Origin: Aquicoccus sp. G2-2 | Lineage (GTDB): Bacteria; Pseudomonadota; Alphaproteobacteria; Rhodobacterales; Rhodobacteraceae | Direction of reading: 5' to 3' | Length of the DNA stretch: 64,000 nt | Assembly (NCBI RefSeq): GCF_034555965.1 | Contig: NZ_JAYDCK010000003.1 | Location: 2,418,001 to 2,482,000 of the forward strand | Shown: positions 1 through 9,513 of the stretch, piece by piece | Layout of the letters: each line of letters begins with the position of its first letter | Position numbering within the stretch: position 1 is the first letter of the stretch | Program-made: the position numbers and the translations under genes | Notes under the pieces: model-generated | Databases searched by the model: none | What the model was told of the DNA's origin: nothing | Seen by the model: the letters and a program-made list of their open reading frames with translations, nothing else

Positions 1-1407
1 ACCGCCGTCCCCTCGACACAGATTTTCGCCTCGCTGCTGCGCTATGACGAAGGCTGGGATCCCCAACCCTATCTCGCGAAAAGCTGGGAAGTCGCCGATG
101 ATGGCCTTTCCGCAACCTTCCATCTGGTGCCCGACGCCAAGTTTTCCGATGGCTCGCCGGTAACGGCAGAGGATGTCGCCTTCTCGATCATGACGATCAA
201 GAAAAACCACCCGTTCAAAACCATGTTCGCCCCGGTAGAGAAGATCGACACCCCCGACGAACACACCGTCATCATCAGGCTCTCACATCCGCACCCGGCA
301 CTGCTCCTCGCATTGTCACCCGTGCTTGCACCGATCCTGCCGAAGCACCTTTTTGATAACGGCGAAGATCCAAAATCGAACTCGTTCAACTCCAACCCCG
401 TCGGTGCCGGGCCGTTCATGCTCGAGGAATTCACACCGGGCGAAGCCATCGTGCTCAAGAAGAACCCCAACTACTTCATCAAGGACCGCCCCAAGCTCGA
501 CAAGATCATCATCCGCATCGTCAAGGACCCCTCTGCCCTGCTGATCGCGATGGAAAACGGAGAGGCTGACCTCTATCCCTTCATGGCCGGCAGTCAAGAG
601 ATCAAGCGGCTTGAAAAAGTCGACCGCCTGACCGTGACCGACGAAGGCTATGCCGCCGTTGGCCCGATCAACTGGATGGCCTTTAACACCGCCTCCGAAA
701 AACTGAGCGACGTGCGCGTGCGTCAGGCAATCGCCTACGCGGTAGATCGGAACTTCATCACCAAGGCGCTGATGCGCGGCGTCGCAAAGCCGCAAATCGG
801 TCCGATCATGGAAAGCTCGCCATTCTTCAACCCCGACATGCCCGCCTATGATCTTGATCTCGACAAGGCCAAGGCGCTGATGAAGGAAGCGGGGTATGCC
901 GATGGCATGGATCTCACCATTGATTACATCCCCGGCCCGAAAGAGCAGCAGCAATCGGTCGCCGAATACATGAAATCGCAGCTCAAGAAGATCGGCATCA
1001 ACATCACCGTGCGTGCCGCTCCCGATTTCCCGACATGGGCAAACCGGATCTCGAACTACGATTTCGAACTGACGATGGACGTTGTGTTCAACTGGGGTGA
1101 TCCGGTAATCGGCGTTGACCGTACCTATCTTTGCTCGAACATCCGCAAAGGCGTGATCTGGTCGAATACCCAACAATATTGCAACAAGAAGGTCGATGAA
1201 CTTCTCGAAGCGGCCGCCAAGGAAAACGACTTCGACAAACGCAAGGCGCTCTATGCACAGTTTCAGCAGATCGTGGGCGAAGACCTGCCGATCTACTGGA
1301 TCAACGCATCGCCCTATCACACGGCCTATGACAAGAAGCTGAAAAACCCGCCGGTCGGCATCTGGGGCACCATGCACCCGATGGACCGGGTCGAATGGTC
1401 TGACTAA
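1..1407 (+). CDS. ABC transporter substrate-binding protein, family 5 (5' end missing)
   Basis: This is the periplasmic binding component of a dipeptide/oligopeptide-type (SBP_bac_5) importer. The frame is open from the first base, so the signal peptide and roughly the first 50 residues lie outside the window; 468 residues remain. Family features include an N-terminal stretch on leaving a ligand-loaded state (LAKSWEVADDG), the NPNYF motif near residue 155, and the DVRVRQAIAYAVDR segment typical of SBP_bac_5. It is followed after 68 bases by two permease genes and two ATPase genes on the same strand, so it is the first or an early gene of that operon. The substrate cannot be told from sequence; peptides, nickel chelates or opines are all possible in this family. 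Confidence 0.93.
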   Translation, partial: TAVPSTQIFASLLRYDEGWDPQPYLAKSWEVADDGLSATFHLVPDAKFSDGSPVTAEDVAFSIMTIKKNHPFKTMFAPVEKIDTPDEHTVIIRLSHPHPALLLALSPVLAPILPKHLFDNGEDPKSNSFNSNPVGAGPFMLEEFTPGEAIVLKKNPNYFIKDRPKLDKIIIRIVKDPSALLIAMENGEADLYPFMAGSQEIKRLEKVDRLTVTDEGYAAVGPINWMAFNTASEKLSDVRVRQAIAYAVDRNFITKALMRGVAKPQIGPIMESSPFFNPDMPAYDLDLDKAKALMKEAGYADGMDLTIDYIPGPKEQQQSVAEYMKSQLKKIGINITVRAAPDFPTWANRISNYDFELTMDVVFNWGDPVIGVDRTYLCSNIRKGVIWSNTQQYCNKKVDELLEAAAKENDFDKRKALYAQFQQIVGEDLPIYWINASPYHTAYDKKLKNPPVGIWGTMHPMDRVEWSD

Positions 1408-1475
1408 GCACCCCTCCCCGCCTTCGGCCATCCCGGCCGAGGGCGGATACCGCCCCGGCAAGAAAGGGCAACCCC

Positions 1476-2453
1476 TTGAGCACGTCATTTCTCCTCCGCC
1501 GCATCGCCTACGGGCTCTTGTTGATGCTGGGCGTCGTTGTGCTGAACTTCCTGCTGATCCGGCTGGCTCCGGGCGATCCGGCGCTTGTCATCGCTGGCGA
1601 AATGGGCGGAGCGACAAAGGAAATGCTCGCCTCCATCCGCCACGATTACGGCCTCGACAAACCGATGATCACCCAGCTCTGGATTTATATCTCCGACGTG
1701 GCACGGGGCGATCTCGGCGAAAGTTTCTTTTTCAATCAGCCGGTCTCCACCCTGATTTCGCACCGTGTCGGCCCGACGATACTCTTGGTGCTTACCGCGC
1801 AAATCCTGTCGATCATCTTCGGCGTCTTCATGGGCGTCATCGCCGCGCGCAAGCCGAACGGGCCGGTATCGGCCTTCGTCACGGTCTTCGCCACGATCGG
1901 CTATGCCGTGCCTGTGTTCTGGACCGGCATCATGCTGATCATCTTCTTCGCTTCGGCAATTCCGATCTTCCCGGTCGAGGGGATGCAATCGGTCCGGCTG
2001 CGCGATGCCGGGTTCTTCGTTCAGGTCGTCGATGTCCTGCATCACCTCGCCCTGCCCGCCTTCACGCTGGCGGTGATCTACCTTGCACAATACGCACGAC
2101 TGAGCCGCGCCTCGATGATGGAGGTGCTCGGCTCCGACTATATCCGCACCGCCCGTGCCAAAGGGGCATCCGAACAATCGGTGCTCTTCAAACACGCGCT
2201 GCGCAATGCGGCGCTGCCGATCCTCACCGTCGCCGGGCTGCAATTCGGCAACCTGATCTCCGGCGCGCTGCTGGTTGAAACGGTGTTCAACTGGCCCGGC
2301 ATGGGGCGGCTGGCATTCGATTCGATCCTGCGGCGCGACTATCCCACCATCATGGGCGTGCTGTTCTTCGCCTCCGCCATGGTGGTCATCGCCAACATCC
2401 TGACAGACATTTCCTACCGCTGGGCCGACCCCCGCCTGCGAGGCCGCACATGA
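1476..2453 (+). CDS. ABC transporter permease, DppB/OppB type
   Basis: Inner-membrane permease of 325 residues with about six transmembrane helices. The start is TTG, chosen because the protein then begins STSFLLRRIAYGLLL, the usual DppB N-terminus, and a GAAAGGG ribosome-binding site lies 7 bases upstream. The LAPGDPA motif after the first helix and the EAA loop DYIRTARAKGASE near residue 220 are standard for DppB-type permeases. Its last four bases overlap the start of the partner permease (ATGA), which implies translational coupling and one transcript with the neighbouring binding protein and ATPases. Confidence 0.95.
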   Translation: MSTSFLLRRIAYGLLLMLGVVVLNFLLIRLAPGDPALVIAGEMGGATKEMLASIRHDYGLDKPMITQLWIYISDVARGDLGESFFFNQPVSTLISHRVGPTILLVLTAQILSIIFGVFMGVIAARKPNGPVSAFVTVFATIGYAVPVFWTGIMLIIFFASAIPIFPVEGMQSVRLRDAGFFVQVVDVLHHLALPAFTLAVIYLAQYARLSRASMMEVLGSDYIRTARAKGASEQSVLFKHALRNAALPILTVAGLQFGNLISGALLVETVFNWPGMGRLAFDSILRRDYPTIMGVLFFASAMVVIANILTDISYRWADPRLRGRT

Positions 2454-3334
2454 CAGATCAAGCAACCGATACAATCGCCACCTACAAGGCCGAATCCCCG
2501 GCCCGCGAGGCGTGGCGCATGTTTCGCCGCAACGTCCCGGCATTGATTGGTGTGGCGATGCTCGCGGTGATTATTCTTGCCACGCTCTACGGCACGTTTT
2601 TCTATGGCGGCGACCCTTACGAGATCGTCTGGGCACCGCACGAAGCCCCCGGCGTCGAAGCCGCCTTCCCGCTTGGCACCGATTACCTTGGCCGCGACAT
2701 CCTCGCCGGTATCCTGTCGGGCGGCGGACCAACCCTTGTCGTCGGCGCGTCCGCCGCTGCGCTGACCATGATCATCGGCATCACGCTCGGCGCGCTTGCC
2801 GGCTATTACGGCGGCTGGCTCGACAACCTGCTGATGCGCATTACCGAGTTCTTTCAGGTGCTGCCCGCCCTGCTATTTGCCATGGTGCTAGTCACCCTGT
2901 TTTCGCCCTCACTCTGGACCATCGCCATCGCCATCGGCGTGGTGTCGTGGCCGCAAACCGCCCGTCTGACCCGTGCTGAGTTCTTCAAGATCAAGGAACT
3001 GGAATACGTCACCGCCGCCCGCGCCATCGGTGCCAAGAACAAGCGTATCATCTGGAAGGTCATCCTGCCCAACGCCATGCCACCGTTGATCGTTTCTGCC
3101 ACGCTGACCGTCGGCGTCGCCATCCTGTTCGAGGCTGGCCTTTCCTTCCTCGGCCTGGGTGATCCCAACGTGATGAGCTGGGGGCTTATGATCGGTGCCA
3201 ACCGGGATTACATCCTCGATGCCTGGTGGCCCGTCACCTTTCCGGGCCTTGCTATCTTCTTCACCGTGTTTTCCGTCTCGCTGATCGGTGATGGCCTCAA
3301 CGATGCTTTCAACCCCAAACTGAGGGAGCGTTGA
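2450..3334 (+). CDS. ABC transporter permease, DppC/OppC type
   Basis: Second permease of the importer, 294 residues. It begins with a hydrophilic N-terminus, then one helix, the LGTDYLGRDILAG motif typical of DppC (about residue 80) and the EAA loop EYVTAARAIGAKN near residue 183, through which it contacts the ATPases. The last helices end in DGLNDAFNPKLRER, the classical DppC C-terminus. The start codon overlaps the stop of the upstream permease by four bases. About 115 bases separate it from the next gene, and that gap carries a copy of an intergenic repeat. Confidence 0.95.
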   Translation: MTDQATDTIATYKAESPAREAWRMFRRNVPALIGVAMLAVIILATLYGTFFYGGDPYEIVWAPHEAPGVEAAFPLGTDYLGRDILAGILSGGGPTLVVGASAAALTMIIGITLGALAGYYGGWLDNLLMRITEFFQVLPALLFAMVLVTLFSPSLWTIAIAIGVVSWPQTARLTRAEFFKIKELEYVTAARAIGAKNKRIIWKVILPNAMPPLIVSATLTVGVAILFEAGLSFLGLGDPNVMSWGLMIGANRDYILDAWWPVTFPGLAIFFTVFSVSLIGDGLNDAFNPKLRER

Positions 3335-3364
3335 TCCCGCCATGCTTTCCCATATGACAGCCCC

Positions 3365-3412
3365 TTCATTTTGCCAAAAATATCCCGCGGGGGCGCGGGG
3401 GTGCGAAACCCC
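3365..3412 (+). repeat. dispersed intergenic repeat, copy 1
   Basis: A sequence beginning TTCATTTTGCCAAAAATATC and running into a G/C-rich palindrome lies between the permease and ATPase genes. Close relatives with the same head occur at 39811-39842, 42965-42996 and 50202-50262. All sit between genes and none overlaps a recognisable coding region. Here the tail forms a GCGGGGGCG / CCCCCGC type hairpin. I know of similar intergenic sequences in many Rhodobacterales genomes from memory only. Confidence 0.65.
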
Positions 3413-3448
3413 CGCTTCCACCGTGCCCTCCCGCGCAACAGGTTCCCA

Positions 3449-4426
3449 ATGACAGCACCGCTTCTCGAAATCGACGATCTGCGCGTCACCTTCAACACCC
3501 GCTATGGCACCGTAACGGCGCTTGATGGCGTCTCGATGAACGTCGCGTCAGGTGAAACGCTGGGCGTCGTCGGGGAATCCGGTTGCGGCAAGTCGATCAC
3601 AGCCCTTGCCACCATGGGCCTCATCCCGATGCCTCCGGGCAAGATCGCAGGCGGCTCAATCCGGCTGGCGGGCGAAGAACTGGTCAGCGCCACGCCATCC
3701 CGACTGCGTGGCTTGCGTGGCTCTGACATTGCGATGATCTTTCAGGAACCGATGACCTCGCTCAACCCGGTCTTCACCGTCGGCAGCCAGATTGCCGAGG
3801 CGATCATGCTGCATCAGAATGTGTCCCACGATCAGGCGTTCAAGGATGCCGTCGCCCTGCTTGACCGCGTCGGCATTCCCAGCCCGGCTGAACGTGCCAA
3901 AGACTACCCGCACCAGCTTTCCGGCGGGATGCGCCAGCGGGTGATGATCGCCATGGCCGTCTCGTGCCGCCCCAAGGTGCTGATCGCGGATGAACCCACA
4001 ACCGCGCTCGATGTGACCGTGCAGGCACAGATTTTCGACCTGCTCAACGAAATTCAGCGCGATTTCGGCGCCGCAATCATCCTGATCACGCATGATATGG
4101 GCGCGATCTCGGAAATGGCCGACCGGGTCGCGGTAATGTATGCGGGCCGCATCATCGAAGCGGCCACCGCCGATGATGTGCTCGATTTCCCGCAACACCC
4201 CTATTCGCGCGGCCTGATCGACTGCATTCCTGCGCTTGGCCGCGACGAACGCGCGCTCAGGGAAATTCCCGGCGTGGTCCCGCCGCTGCACCTGCTTGGC
4301 GCCGGTTGCGCCTTTGCCGAACGTTGCGCCCACGCCAATGACCGCTGCCGCACTGAAAAGCCGCTGCTGGTCAATCACGGCCACCACCCGGCCGCCTGCC
4401 ACGCTGTCGAGGAGGGAAGACTGTGA
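3449..4426 (+). CDS. ABC transporter ATP-binding protein, DppD/OppD type
   Basis: Cytoplasmic ATPase of the importer, 325 residues. Walker A is GESGCGKS (about residue 40), the signature is LSGGMRQRV, and Walker B is [12 protein letters not shown]. The C-terminal oligopeptide_HPY region has four cysteines in [14 protein letters not shown] and beyond, which in DppD-type ATPases can hold an iron-sulfur cluster. A longer frame opens upstream, but those residues come from the intergenic repeat, so the ATG giving [12 protein letters not shown] is preferred. The stop overlaps the next start (GTGA), coupling both ATPases. Confidence 0.94.
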   Translation: MTAPLLEIDDLRVTFNTRYGTVTALDGVSMNVASGETLGVVGESGCGKSITALATMGLIPMPPGKIAGGSIRLAGEELVSATPSRLRGLRGSDIAMIFQEPMTSLNPVFTVGSQIAEAIMLHQNVSHDQAFKDAVALLDRVGIPSPAERAKDYPHQLSGGMRQRVMIAMAVSCRPKVLIADEPTTALDVTVQAQIFDLLNEIQRDFGAAIILITHDMGAISEMADRVAVMYAGRIIEAATADDVLDFPQHPYSRGLIDCIPALGRDERALREIPGVVPPLHLLGAGCAFAERCAHANDRCRTEKPLLVNHGHHPAACHAVEEGRL

Positions 4427-5409
4427 CCAAACTGCTCGATGTCCGCGATCTTACCGTGCGTTTTGCCATGCCCCGCGCGGGGTTCTTTGGGCCGAAACCC
4501 TATCTCGAAGCGGTCCGGCAGGTCTCTTTCACACTCGAATCCGGTCGTGCGCTTGGCATCGTCGGGGAAAGTGGCTCGGGCAAGACCACCGCCGCCATGG
4601 CCGCCATCCGCCTGACCGAGGCAAGTTCGGGCGAAGTACTGTTCGAGGGCACTGACCTGCTCACACTTGATGACGAAGCTATGCGCAAGCAACGCCGCGA
4701 TGTGCAACTGATCTTCCAAGACCCCTATTCCTCGCTCAACCCGCGCGCCCGTGTTGTCGACATCGTGCGCGAACCGATGGACCTGATGGAGATCGGCACC
4801 CCCGCCGAACGTGATGCCCGCGTGCGCGAGCTGTTCACTCTCGTGGGCCTGCGCCCCGATCAACTCAACCTCTTCCCGCACCAGTTCTCCGGCGGCCAGC
4901 GACAGCGCATTTCCATCGCCCGCGCGCTCACCACCAACCCCAAACTGCTGGTCTGCGATGAGCCGGTCTCGGCACTCGACGTGGCGATTCAGGCGCAGAT
5001 CCTCAACCTGCTGGCGCGGCTCAAGTCCGAGCTGAACCTCAGCTATCTCTTCATCTCGCATGACCTTGGCGTGGTGCGCCATGTCTGCGATGACGTGGCG
5101 GTGATGTATCTCGGCAAGATCGTCGAACACGCGCCGCGCACCGCCCTTTTCGACGCGCCACAGCACCCCTATACGCAGGCGCTGCTCTCCGCCGCCCCGT
5201 CCCTCGCGCGGCGCAAGTCCAAGGGCTATGTCCGGCCACTGAAAATCTCCGGTGATCCCCCTTCACCAATCAACCCGCCCAAAGGCTGCGCTTTCGCCGA
5301 CCGCTGCCCCCGCGCACAGGACGTCTGCCGCCAGACACCACCGGCACTCGACCCGATAGGCGATTCGCTCGTGGCGTGCCACTTCCCCGGCCCGGCCAAA
5401 GCCGCCTGA
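4423..5409 (+). CDS. ABC transporter ATP-binding protein, DppF/OppF type
   Basis: Second ATPase of the importer, 328 residues, starting at a GTG that overlaps the previous stop. Walker A is GESGSGKT, the signature is FSGGQRQRI and Walker B is LLVCDEPVSALD. The C-terminal oligopeptide_HPY region again has the cysteine pattern CAFADRCPRAQDVC. Together with the preceding ATPase it forms the heterodimeric motor. It is the last gene of the operon; what follows is an accessory region with mobile-element debris, so this stop marks the boundary of the conserved block. Confidence 0.94.
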   Translation: MTKLLDVRDLTVRFAMPRAGFFGPKPYLEAVRQVSFTLESGRALGIVGESGSGKTTAAMAAIRLTEASSGEVLFEGTDLLTLDDEAMRKQRRDVQLIFQDPYSSLNPRARVVDIVREPMDLMEIGTPAERDARVRELFTLVGLRPDQLNLFPHQFSGGQRQRISIARALTTNPKLLVCDEPVSALDVAIQAQILNLLARLKSELNLSYLFISHDLGVVRHVCDDVAVMYLGKIVEHAPRTALFDAPQHPYTQALLSAAPSLARRKSKGYVRPLKISGDPPSPINPPKGCAFADRCPRAQDVCRQTPPALDPIGDSLVACHFPGPAKAA

Positions 5410-6130
5410 GTGCGTGACAGGCCATATGGCTTGACCCGGTCATCAGATAAATTGACGCACAGGAACCACGGGGCCAGCTGGCTCAAGGAAAGCCGCCACT
5501 TATGAAGGCAATGTCGAATGGCTGGAAGGAGCCCATAGGAGACCAAAAAATCCTCGCTGCGTGCGCTCGCAGCAAGGATTATGCTGCATCGGTTAAGAAT
5601 TCGGTGTCGCAACGCGGCGTGAAGACCGGCCATTCATACAAAGCGCAGCGAGAACGAAACGCTCAAGGATCGAGTCGCGGGACTTTCCTGCCGTTCGCTG
5701 CGGCCGCTTAGTTTGCGCTGCGATTGCGAGGGCCTTTGGAATGAAAGGCGGAAACCGGACTTTCGCTGCACTATGCGCTGAGGTCTGCTGGGCGGACATT
5801 CCAGCCATTCGCTGCAGGCGCAAGATATATATGTCTACGATGCAGATACGGTTAGTGAGAATTGGCAGCGATCCTTTGCGAAATCGGAACGCGCCTACCC
5901 CCAATGAGAGGAACCACACCACCGTGAAATGGATGGGGTTCGTTGCAGTCAAGGCTACTCTCCTTTCATTACATCTTTCTTGAGCATGAAGTTGTATCAA
6001 AGATGGATTGCGACCAGAAGCGGACGACTGGGTGCTGTTGGATGTCCTCGGCCCCTACAGGTGATCAGGTTTGCACAGACCGTGTCTCGGCAGGGGAGCC
6101 ATTGATTGGAGAACCAGATCGCATGAAGCC
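5410..6130. other. non-coding accessory stretch, 720 bases
   Basis: No convincing gene. Two things are visible. At 5549-5580 there is a stem-loop with 13-bp arms (AATCCTcGCTGCG / CGCAGCaAGGATT, one mismatch) and no T tract. Between about 5630 and 5830 short motifs containing TTCGCTGC or its complement GCAGCGAA recur at least four times in both orientations, giving an overlapping set of possible hairpins. The stretch ends in a truncated IS1182-type transposase, so it is probably the remains of mobile or deleted DNA. Confidence 0.5.
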
Positions 6131-7155
6131 CGACCCTCGGTCGACCCAGAACTGCTGATCCGGATGCTGTTGGTCGGCTATTGCTTCGGCATCCGGTCGA
6201 AGCGTCGCCTGTGCGAGGAGGTGCATCTGAACTTGGCGTATCGCTGGTCCTGCCGCCTCGATCTGAGCGGCCGGGTCCCGGATCACTCCACCTTCTCCAA
6301 GAACCGCCACGGCCGGTTTCGCGACAGCGAATTGCTGCGCCACCTGTTCGAGACGACGGTCGCGCGCTGCATCGCGGAAGGTCTGGTCAGTGGCCAACGC
6401 ATGGCCATCGACGCCAGCCTTATCGAGGCCGATGCGAACAAGCAGAACTCTACACCGAAGGAGGACTGGGACGTCTCGCAGATCGACCCGGCTGATGCGC
6501 CTCGCGCCGTTCGCGAGTATCTCGACACGCTGGACGAGGCTGCCTTCGGGGCCGCCAGCGAGGTCCAGCCCAAGTTCACCTCGCATTCCGACCCGGCCAG
6601 CCAGTGGACGGCAGCCTGCAAGGGCCCGGCGTTTTTCAGCTATCCCGACAATTACCTAATCGACACGGACCATGGCGTCATCGTGGATGTGGAAGCCACA
6701 AGATCTATCCGCCAGGCCGAGGTCGGGTCGACCAAGACCATGCTCGAGCGGATGAAGGGCACATTCGATCTGCACCCCGAGCGCCTGATCGCGGACACCG
6801 CCTATGGCACCGGGCCGATGCTGGGCTGGCTGGTCGAGCGAAAGATCGCTCCACATATTCCCGTCTTCGACAAATCCGGCCGCAGCGACGGCACCTGGAC
6901 CCGCGCCGACTTCGAGTGGGACGCTGACAACGACCAATACATCTGCCCCGAGGGCCAGGAGTTGAAGCAATTCCGCCGGAACTATTCCGACCCGACCCGG
7001 GGACCGACCGGCAAGGGGCGCGCCAAATACCGCGCCTTGCGACTGACCCGTCAGGCGTGCCCATCGAAACAGAAATGCTGCCCGAATGCAGATGCCAGAT
7101 CGATCACCCGCGAAGAACACGAAGACGCCCGCCAAATCGCCCGTGATATCAACCT
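6131..7155 (+). pseudogene. IS1182-family transposase remnant, truncated at both ends
   Basis: The recognisable part starts at RPSVDPELLIRM and contains CFGIRSKRRLCEEV, VPDHSTFSKNRHGRF and the first two catalytic aspartates of the DDE domain (MAIDASLIEADAN and LIADTAYG). About 40 N-terminal residues of a normal IS1182 transposase are missing. The C-terminal part with the final catalytic glutamate is replaced after EDARQIARDI by a sequence shared with 24651-24686. The gene cannot encode an active transposase. The frame stays open as a 372-codon reading frame (6071-7189), but its first 20 and last 12 codons belong to flanking DNA. Confidence 0.85.
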
Positions 7156-7186
7156 AAACTGTCCCATTGGCGCTGACGCCAGACAA
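7153..7186. repeat. solo insertion-sequence end, left copy
   Basis: About 34 bases starting CTAAACTGTCCCATTGGCGC and ending in CAGACA are repeated almost perfectly in inverse orientation at 24651-24686. In the right copy the sequence leads into a degenerate OrfA-like start, so it looks like a terminal inverted repeat of an IS3-like element. Here only the terminus remains, fused to the truncated IS1182-type gene. Confidence 0.6.
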
Positions 7187-7260
7187 TGAGCACTGTCAGC
7201 GCTCAGGCGACCATTTCTTGCCGCCCCGTTAACTTTCGGGCGTAGCTCCAGGCTCTCGGC

Positions 7261-7638
7261 CTACTTGGGCAGAAAGAAGAACTCTTCGCGGACGATCTTC
7301 CCCTCTTCGACTGAATAGAGCGCGATCTCGCGAAGCTTCATCTTCTGACCGGTGACTTTTTGCGTTACCTCAGCATTGAAGCGTACCGCGAACTGGTTAG
7401 GAGGGTGAACATATGGTCCGTCTGCGTCGAGTTTGTGAATATCGTGCGTTGCTGCCCAGTCCTCCCTTTTTGCTTTGATCGCGCCGCGGCCTCTGGCGAT
7501 CCGCGCATCTCGTCCGGGAGGAATAACAGCCTCTACCGACTCCGCGTTCTCGGCATAAATTTCCTCAACTTGCCCTATACCGCGTCGATACTGCATCGCT
7601 TGAACAAAGCTCTGTCCAAGTTTGATTAGGTCTTCCAT
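7261..7638 (-). CDS. SnoaL-like / nuclear transport factor 2 family protein
   Basis: Small protein of 125 residues with the NTF2/SnoaL-like cone fold signature: an N-terminal helix (MEDLIKLGQSFVQAM), a segment containing ARGRGAIKAKREDW, and C-terminal strands ending REIALYSVEEGKIVREEFFF. Such proteins are often isomerases, hydrolases or ligand-binding proteins and the precise role cannot be read from sequence. The ATG at 7638 is preferred over one 11 codons upstream because AAAGGA lies 9 bases before it. It is divergent from the stress-protein gene, and the shared gap contains a perfect inverted repeat (7707-7726) that could bind a TetR-type regulator. Confidence 0.75.
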   Translation of the reverse strand: MEDLIKLGQSFVQAMQYRRGIGQVEEIYAENAESVEAVIPPGRDARIARGRGAIKAKREDWAATHDIHKLDADGPYVHPPNQFAVRFNAEVTQKVTGQKMKLREIALYSVEEGKIVREEFFFLPK

Positions 7639-7706
7639 GAAAGCCGTCCTTTCTCTGCCACAGACAGCCATGCCGCCTGATAGATAGTCTGTCTGGATGT
7701 TACTGG

Positions 7707-7726
7707 ATAGACAGCACTTGGTCTAT
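7707..7726. promoter_or_regulatory. perfect inverted repeat, TetR-type operator candidate
   Basis: ATAGAC, eight bases, GTCTAT: a perfect palindrome in the divergent gap between the SnoaL-like gene and the universal stress protein gene. A related partial repeat (CTGTCT ... AGACAG) overlaps it just upstream. Operators of this form and size are typical of TetR-family repressors. No TetR gene is present nearby; it may have been lost with the truncated DNA to the left. Confidence 0.5.
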
Positions 7727-7893
7727 TGTGTGTTTGTCGACAGGTTCGTCTACCAACTGACGTCTCCGGCCACGTTGACACTGGCTCAAGTTCACCTCAG
7801 ACTAAGAGTTAGTGGTCCTTCTCCGAATAAGGCCTGCGTCGAAGGGGTGCTCTATGCGCGAATGTTCCCCCAGCCACGTGCGAAGGAGTGAGG

Positions 7894-8313
7894 ATGCAGT
7901 TCAAACGGATAATGGTGCCCGTCGATCTGGCGCATATCGAGAAATTAGAGGGAGCCCTCTCTTGCGCCGCTGATCTTGCCAGGCATTACGATATTCCTAT
8001 CACCTATGTTGGTGTAACAGGCACTGCGCCGAGCAGTATAGCTCACAACCCAACGGAATTCGGCCAGAAACTGGAGGAGTTCTCCAAAGCAGAGGGCGTC
8101 AGACGCGGCGTCGCTGCTGCAGCGTATTACTCGGTCGCCAATGACCCAACCGCCGAGGTAGATGACGCTCTATTGCGAGCGATCCAACATACCAAATCCG
8201 ATTTCGTCGTCATGGCGAGTCATTTGCCAGGCGTCTTCGACCATATTTGGCCGTCAAACGGAGGAAAACTCGCTGAACATGCAAAATGTTCGGTAATGTT
8301 GGTACGCCTCTGA
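7894..8313 (+). CDS. universal stress protein UspA family
   Basis: Single Usp domain of 139 residues. The N-terminus MQFKRIMVPVDLAH is the usual first strand, and the C-terminal part has KSDFVVMASHLPG followed by ...EHAKCSVMLVRL, the Usp end strand. The glycine-rich ATP-binding signature is degenerate (SHLPGVFDHIWPSNGGKLAEHA), so nucleotide binding is uncertain. The ATG at 7894 is chosen over a GTG two codons upstream because AAGGAG is spaced five bases from it. The next gene, a cytochrome c, begins 29 bases downstream, so the two were probably co-transcribed before an insertion sequence broke the second gene. Confidence 0.9.
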   Translation: MQFKRIMVPVDLAHIEKLEGALSCAADLARHYDIPITYVGVTGTAPSSIAHNPTEFGQKLEEFSKAEGVRRGVAAAAYYSVANDPTAEVDDALLRAIQHTKSDFVVMASHLPGVFDHIWPSNGGKLAEHAKCSVMLVRL

Positions 8314-8693
8314 ATGAGCGCTTGAAGCAAAGGGGAATACGCGTGTTCCATCGATTAGTGTTGGCGACAGTGGCAATAGCCGGAGCTGCATCAGCGCAAG
8401 CAAGTGATCTGGAAGACGGCCAAAACTTCTTCTGATACTTTTGCGCGGAGTGTCACGGAAAAGACGCCGCCAGCATAGGGCCTTTGGCTGAAATGCTCGC
8501 GATTGAACCACCCGATCTAACAAAGCTTGCCGCGCGAAACGGTGGTAGTTTCCCCACCAGATCCGTTGTGTTTCAAATTGAGGGGGGCTCCCAGTCCAGA
8601 GTCATGGGTATCCGTCCGCTGACGCCGCTCTAACGGGCGGAATCCAAGGCTGATAGTGTCCACCATCGATAGTGGACATCATGAGGGCACTCC

Positions 8694-9101
8694 ATGGCGG
8701 GCAAGAAGGGCCAGAAGAAGCGGTTCTGGGCGGACGAAGAGAAGCGGTCGATCTGCGAGCAGGCTTTGGTCCCGGGTGTGTCGGTCGCGCAGGTTGCCCG
8801 TCGTTATTCGATGAACGCGAACCTGATCTTCAAGTGGCTGAAAGACCCCCGCTTTTCCCCTGCTGCGGACGAAACGCAAATGGCATCGGAAGATGACGGT
8901 ATCTTCTTGCCGGTGGAAGTGTCGGGGTCGTCCATCGACCATGATGCCGACGACGCGCCCATGATGACTGCGGGTTCGACATCGGCCCCTCTTCTGGCGC
9001 ATCGGGTCGACATCACGCTGTCGGATGGGCGACGGGTCGTCATTGAAGGACCGACGGCGCTGTCATCTGTTATCGGGCTCGTGCAGGGCCTGATGGCATG
9101 A
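8694..9101 (+). CDS. tnpA: IS66 accessory protein TnpA
   Basis: Protein of 135 residues with an N-terminal helix-turn-helix ([21 protein letters not shown] then [11 protein letters not shown]), as in the IS66 OrfA/TnpA family related to IS3 OrfA. The C-terminal part ends with [15 protein letters not shown], also typical. TnpA is required for transposition of IS66 together with TnpB and TnpC, probably by binding the element's ends. Its stop overlaps the tnpB start by four bases (ATGA), so the two are translationally coupled. Confidence 0.93.
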   Translation: MAGKKGQKKRFWADEEKRSICEQALVPGVSVAQVARRYSMNANLIFKWLKDPRFSPAADETQMASEDDGIFLPVEVSGSSIDHDADDAPMMTAGSTSAPLLAHRVDITLSDGRRVVIEGPTALSSVIGLVQGLMA

Positions 9102-9445
9102 TCCCGGTGCCGAGCAATACGCGGGTGTGGCTCGCGGCCGGGGTGACAGACATGCGGCGTGGCTTCAACACCTTGGCGGCGCAGGCTGAAAAGGTCCTGG
9201 CCGAGAACCCGTATTCCGGCCACCTGTTCGTGTTCCGGGGGCGCCGGGGCGATCTATTGAAGATCATCTGGTGGGATGCCCAGGGGGCCTGCCTGTTCTC
9301 CAAGCGCCTCGAGCGTGGCCGGTTCGTCTGGCCCGCGGCGAAGGAGGGCAAGGTCAGCCTCAGTCCGTCGCAACTCTCGATGCTGCTGGAGGGGATCGAC
9401 TGGCGCATGCCGCAAAAGACATGGCGGCCATTGCAGGCGGGATAA
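9098..9445 (+). CDS. tnpB: IS66 accessory protein TnpB
   Basis: Protein of 115 residues matching the IS66 Orf2 family along its length: [19 protein letters not shown] near the start, then [21 protein letters not shown], then [27 protein letters not shown]. The function is unknown but the protein is needed for IS66 transposition. The start overlaps the tnpA stop; tnpC begins 68 bases after the stop. Confidence 0.95.
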   Translation: MIPVPSNTRVWLAAGVTDMRRGFNTLAAQAEKVLAENPYSGHLFVFRGRRGDLLKIIWWDAQGACLFSKRLERGRFVWPAAKEGKVSLSPSQLSMLLEGIDWRMPQKTWRPLQAG

Positions 9446-9513
9446 TACAACAAAACAGGGGCTTAGGCGCATTCCTTGTTCCACTCCCGCCGCCGGTTCA
9501 GTATATTCCCGCC

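Noticed and set aside
316..1488. 390-codon minus-strand frame opposite the binding-protein gene
   Set aside because: Mirror of a confident SBP_bac_5 gene with no recognisable motifs.
7775..7790. FNR-like site upstream of the Usp gene (TTGAC...CTCAA)
   Set aside because: Spacing is five instead of four and the half-sites deviate, so it does not fit the consensus.
8433..8435. TGA as a selenocysteine codon in the cytochrome c gene
   Set aside because: Position before the heme motif is not a known selenocysteine site, no SECIS-like hairpin is evident just after it, and the gene is also broken by IS66.
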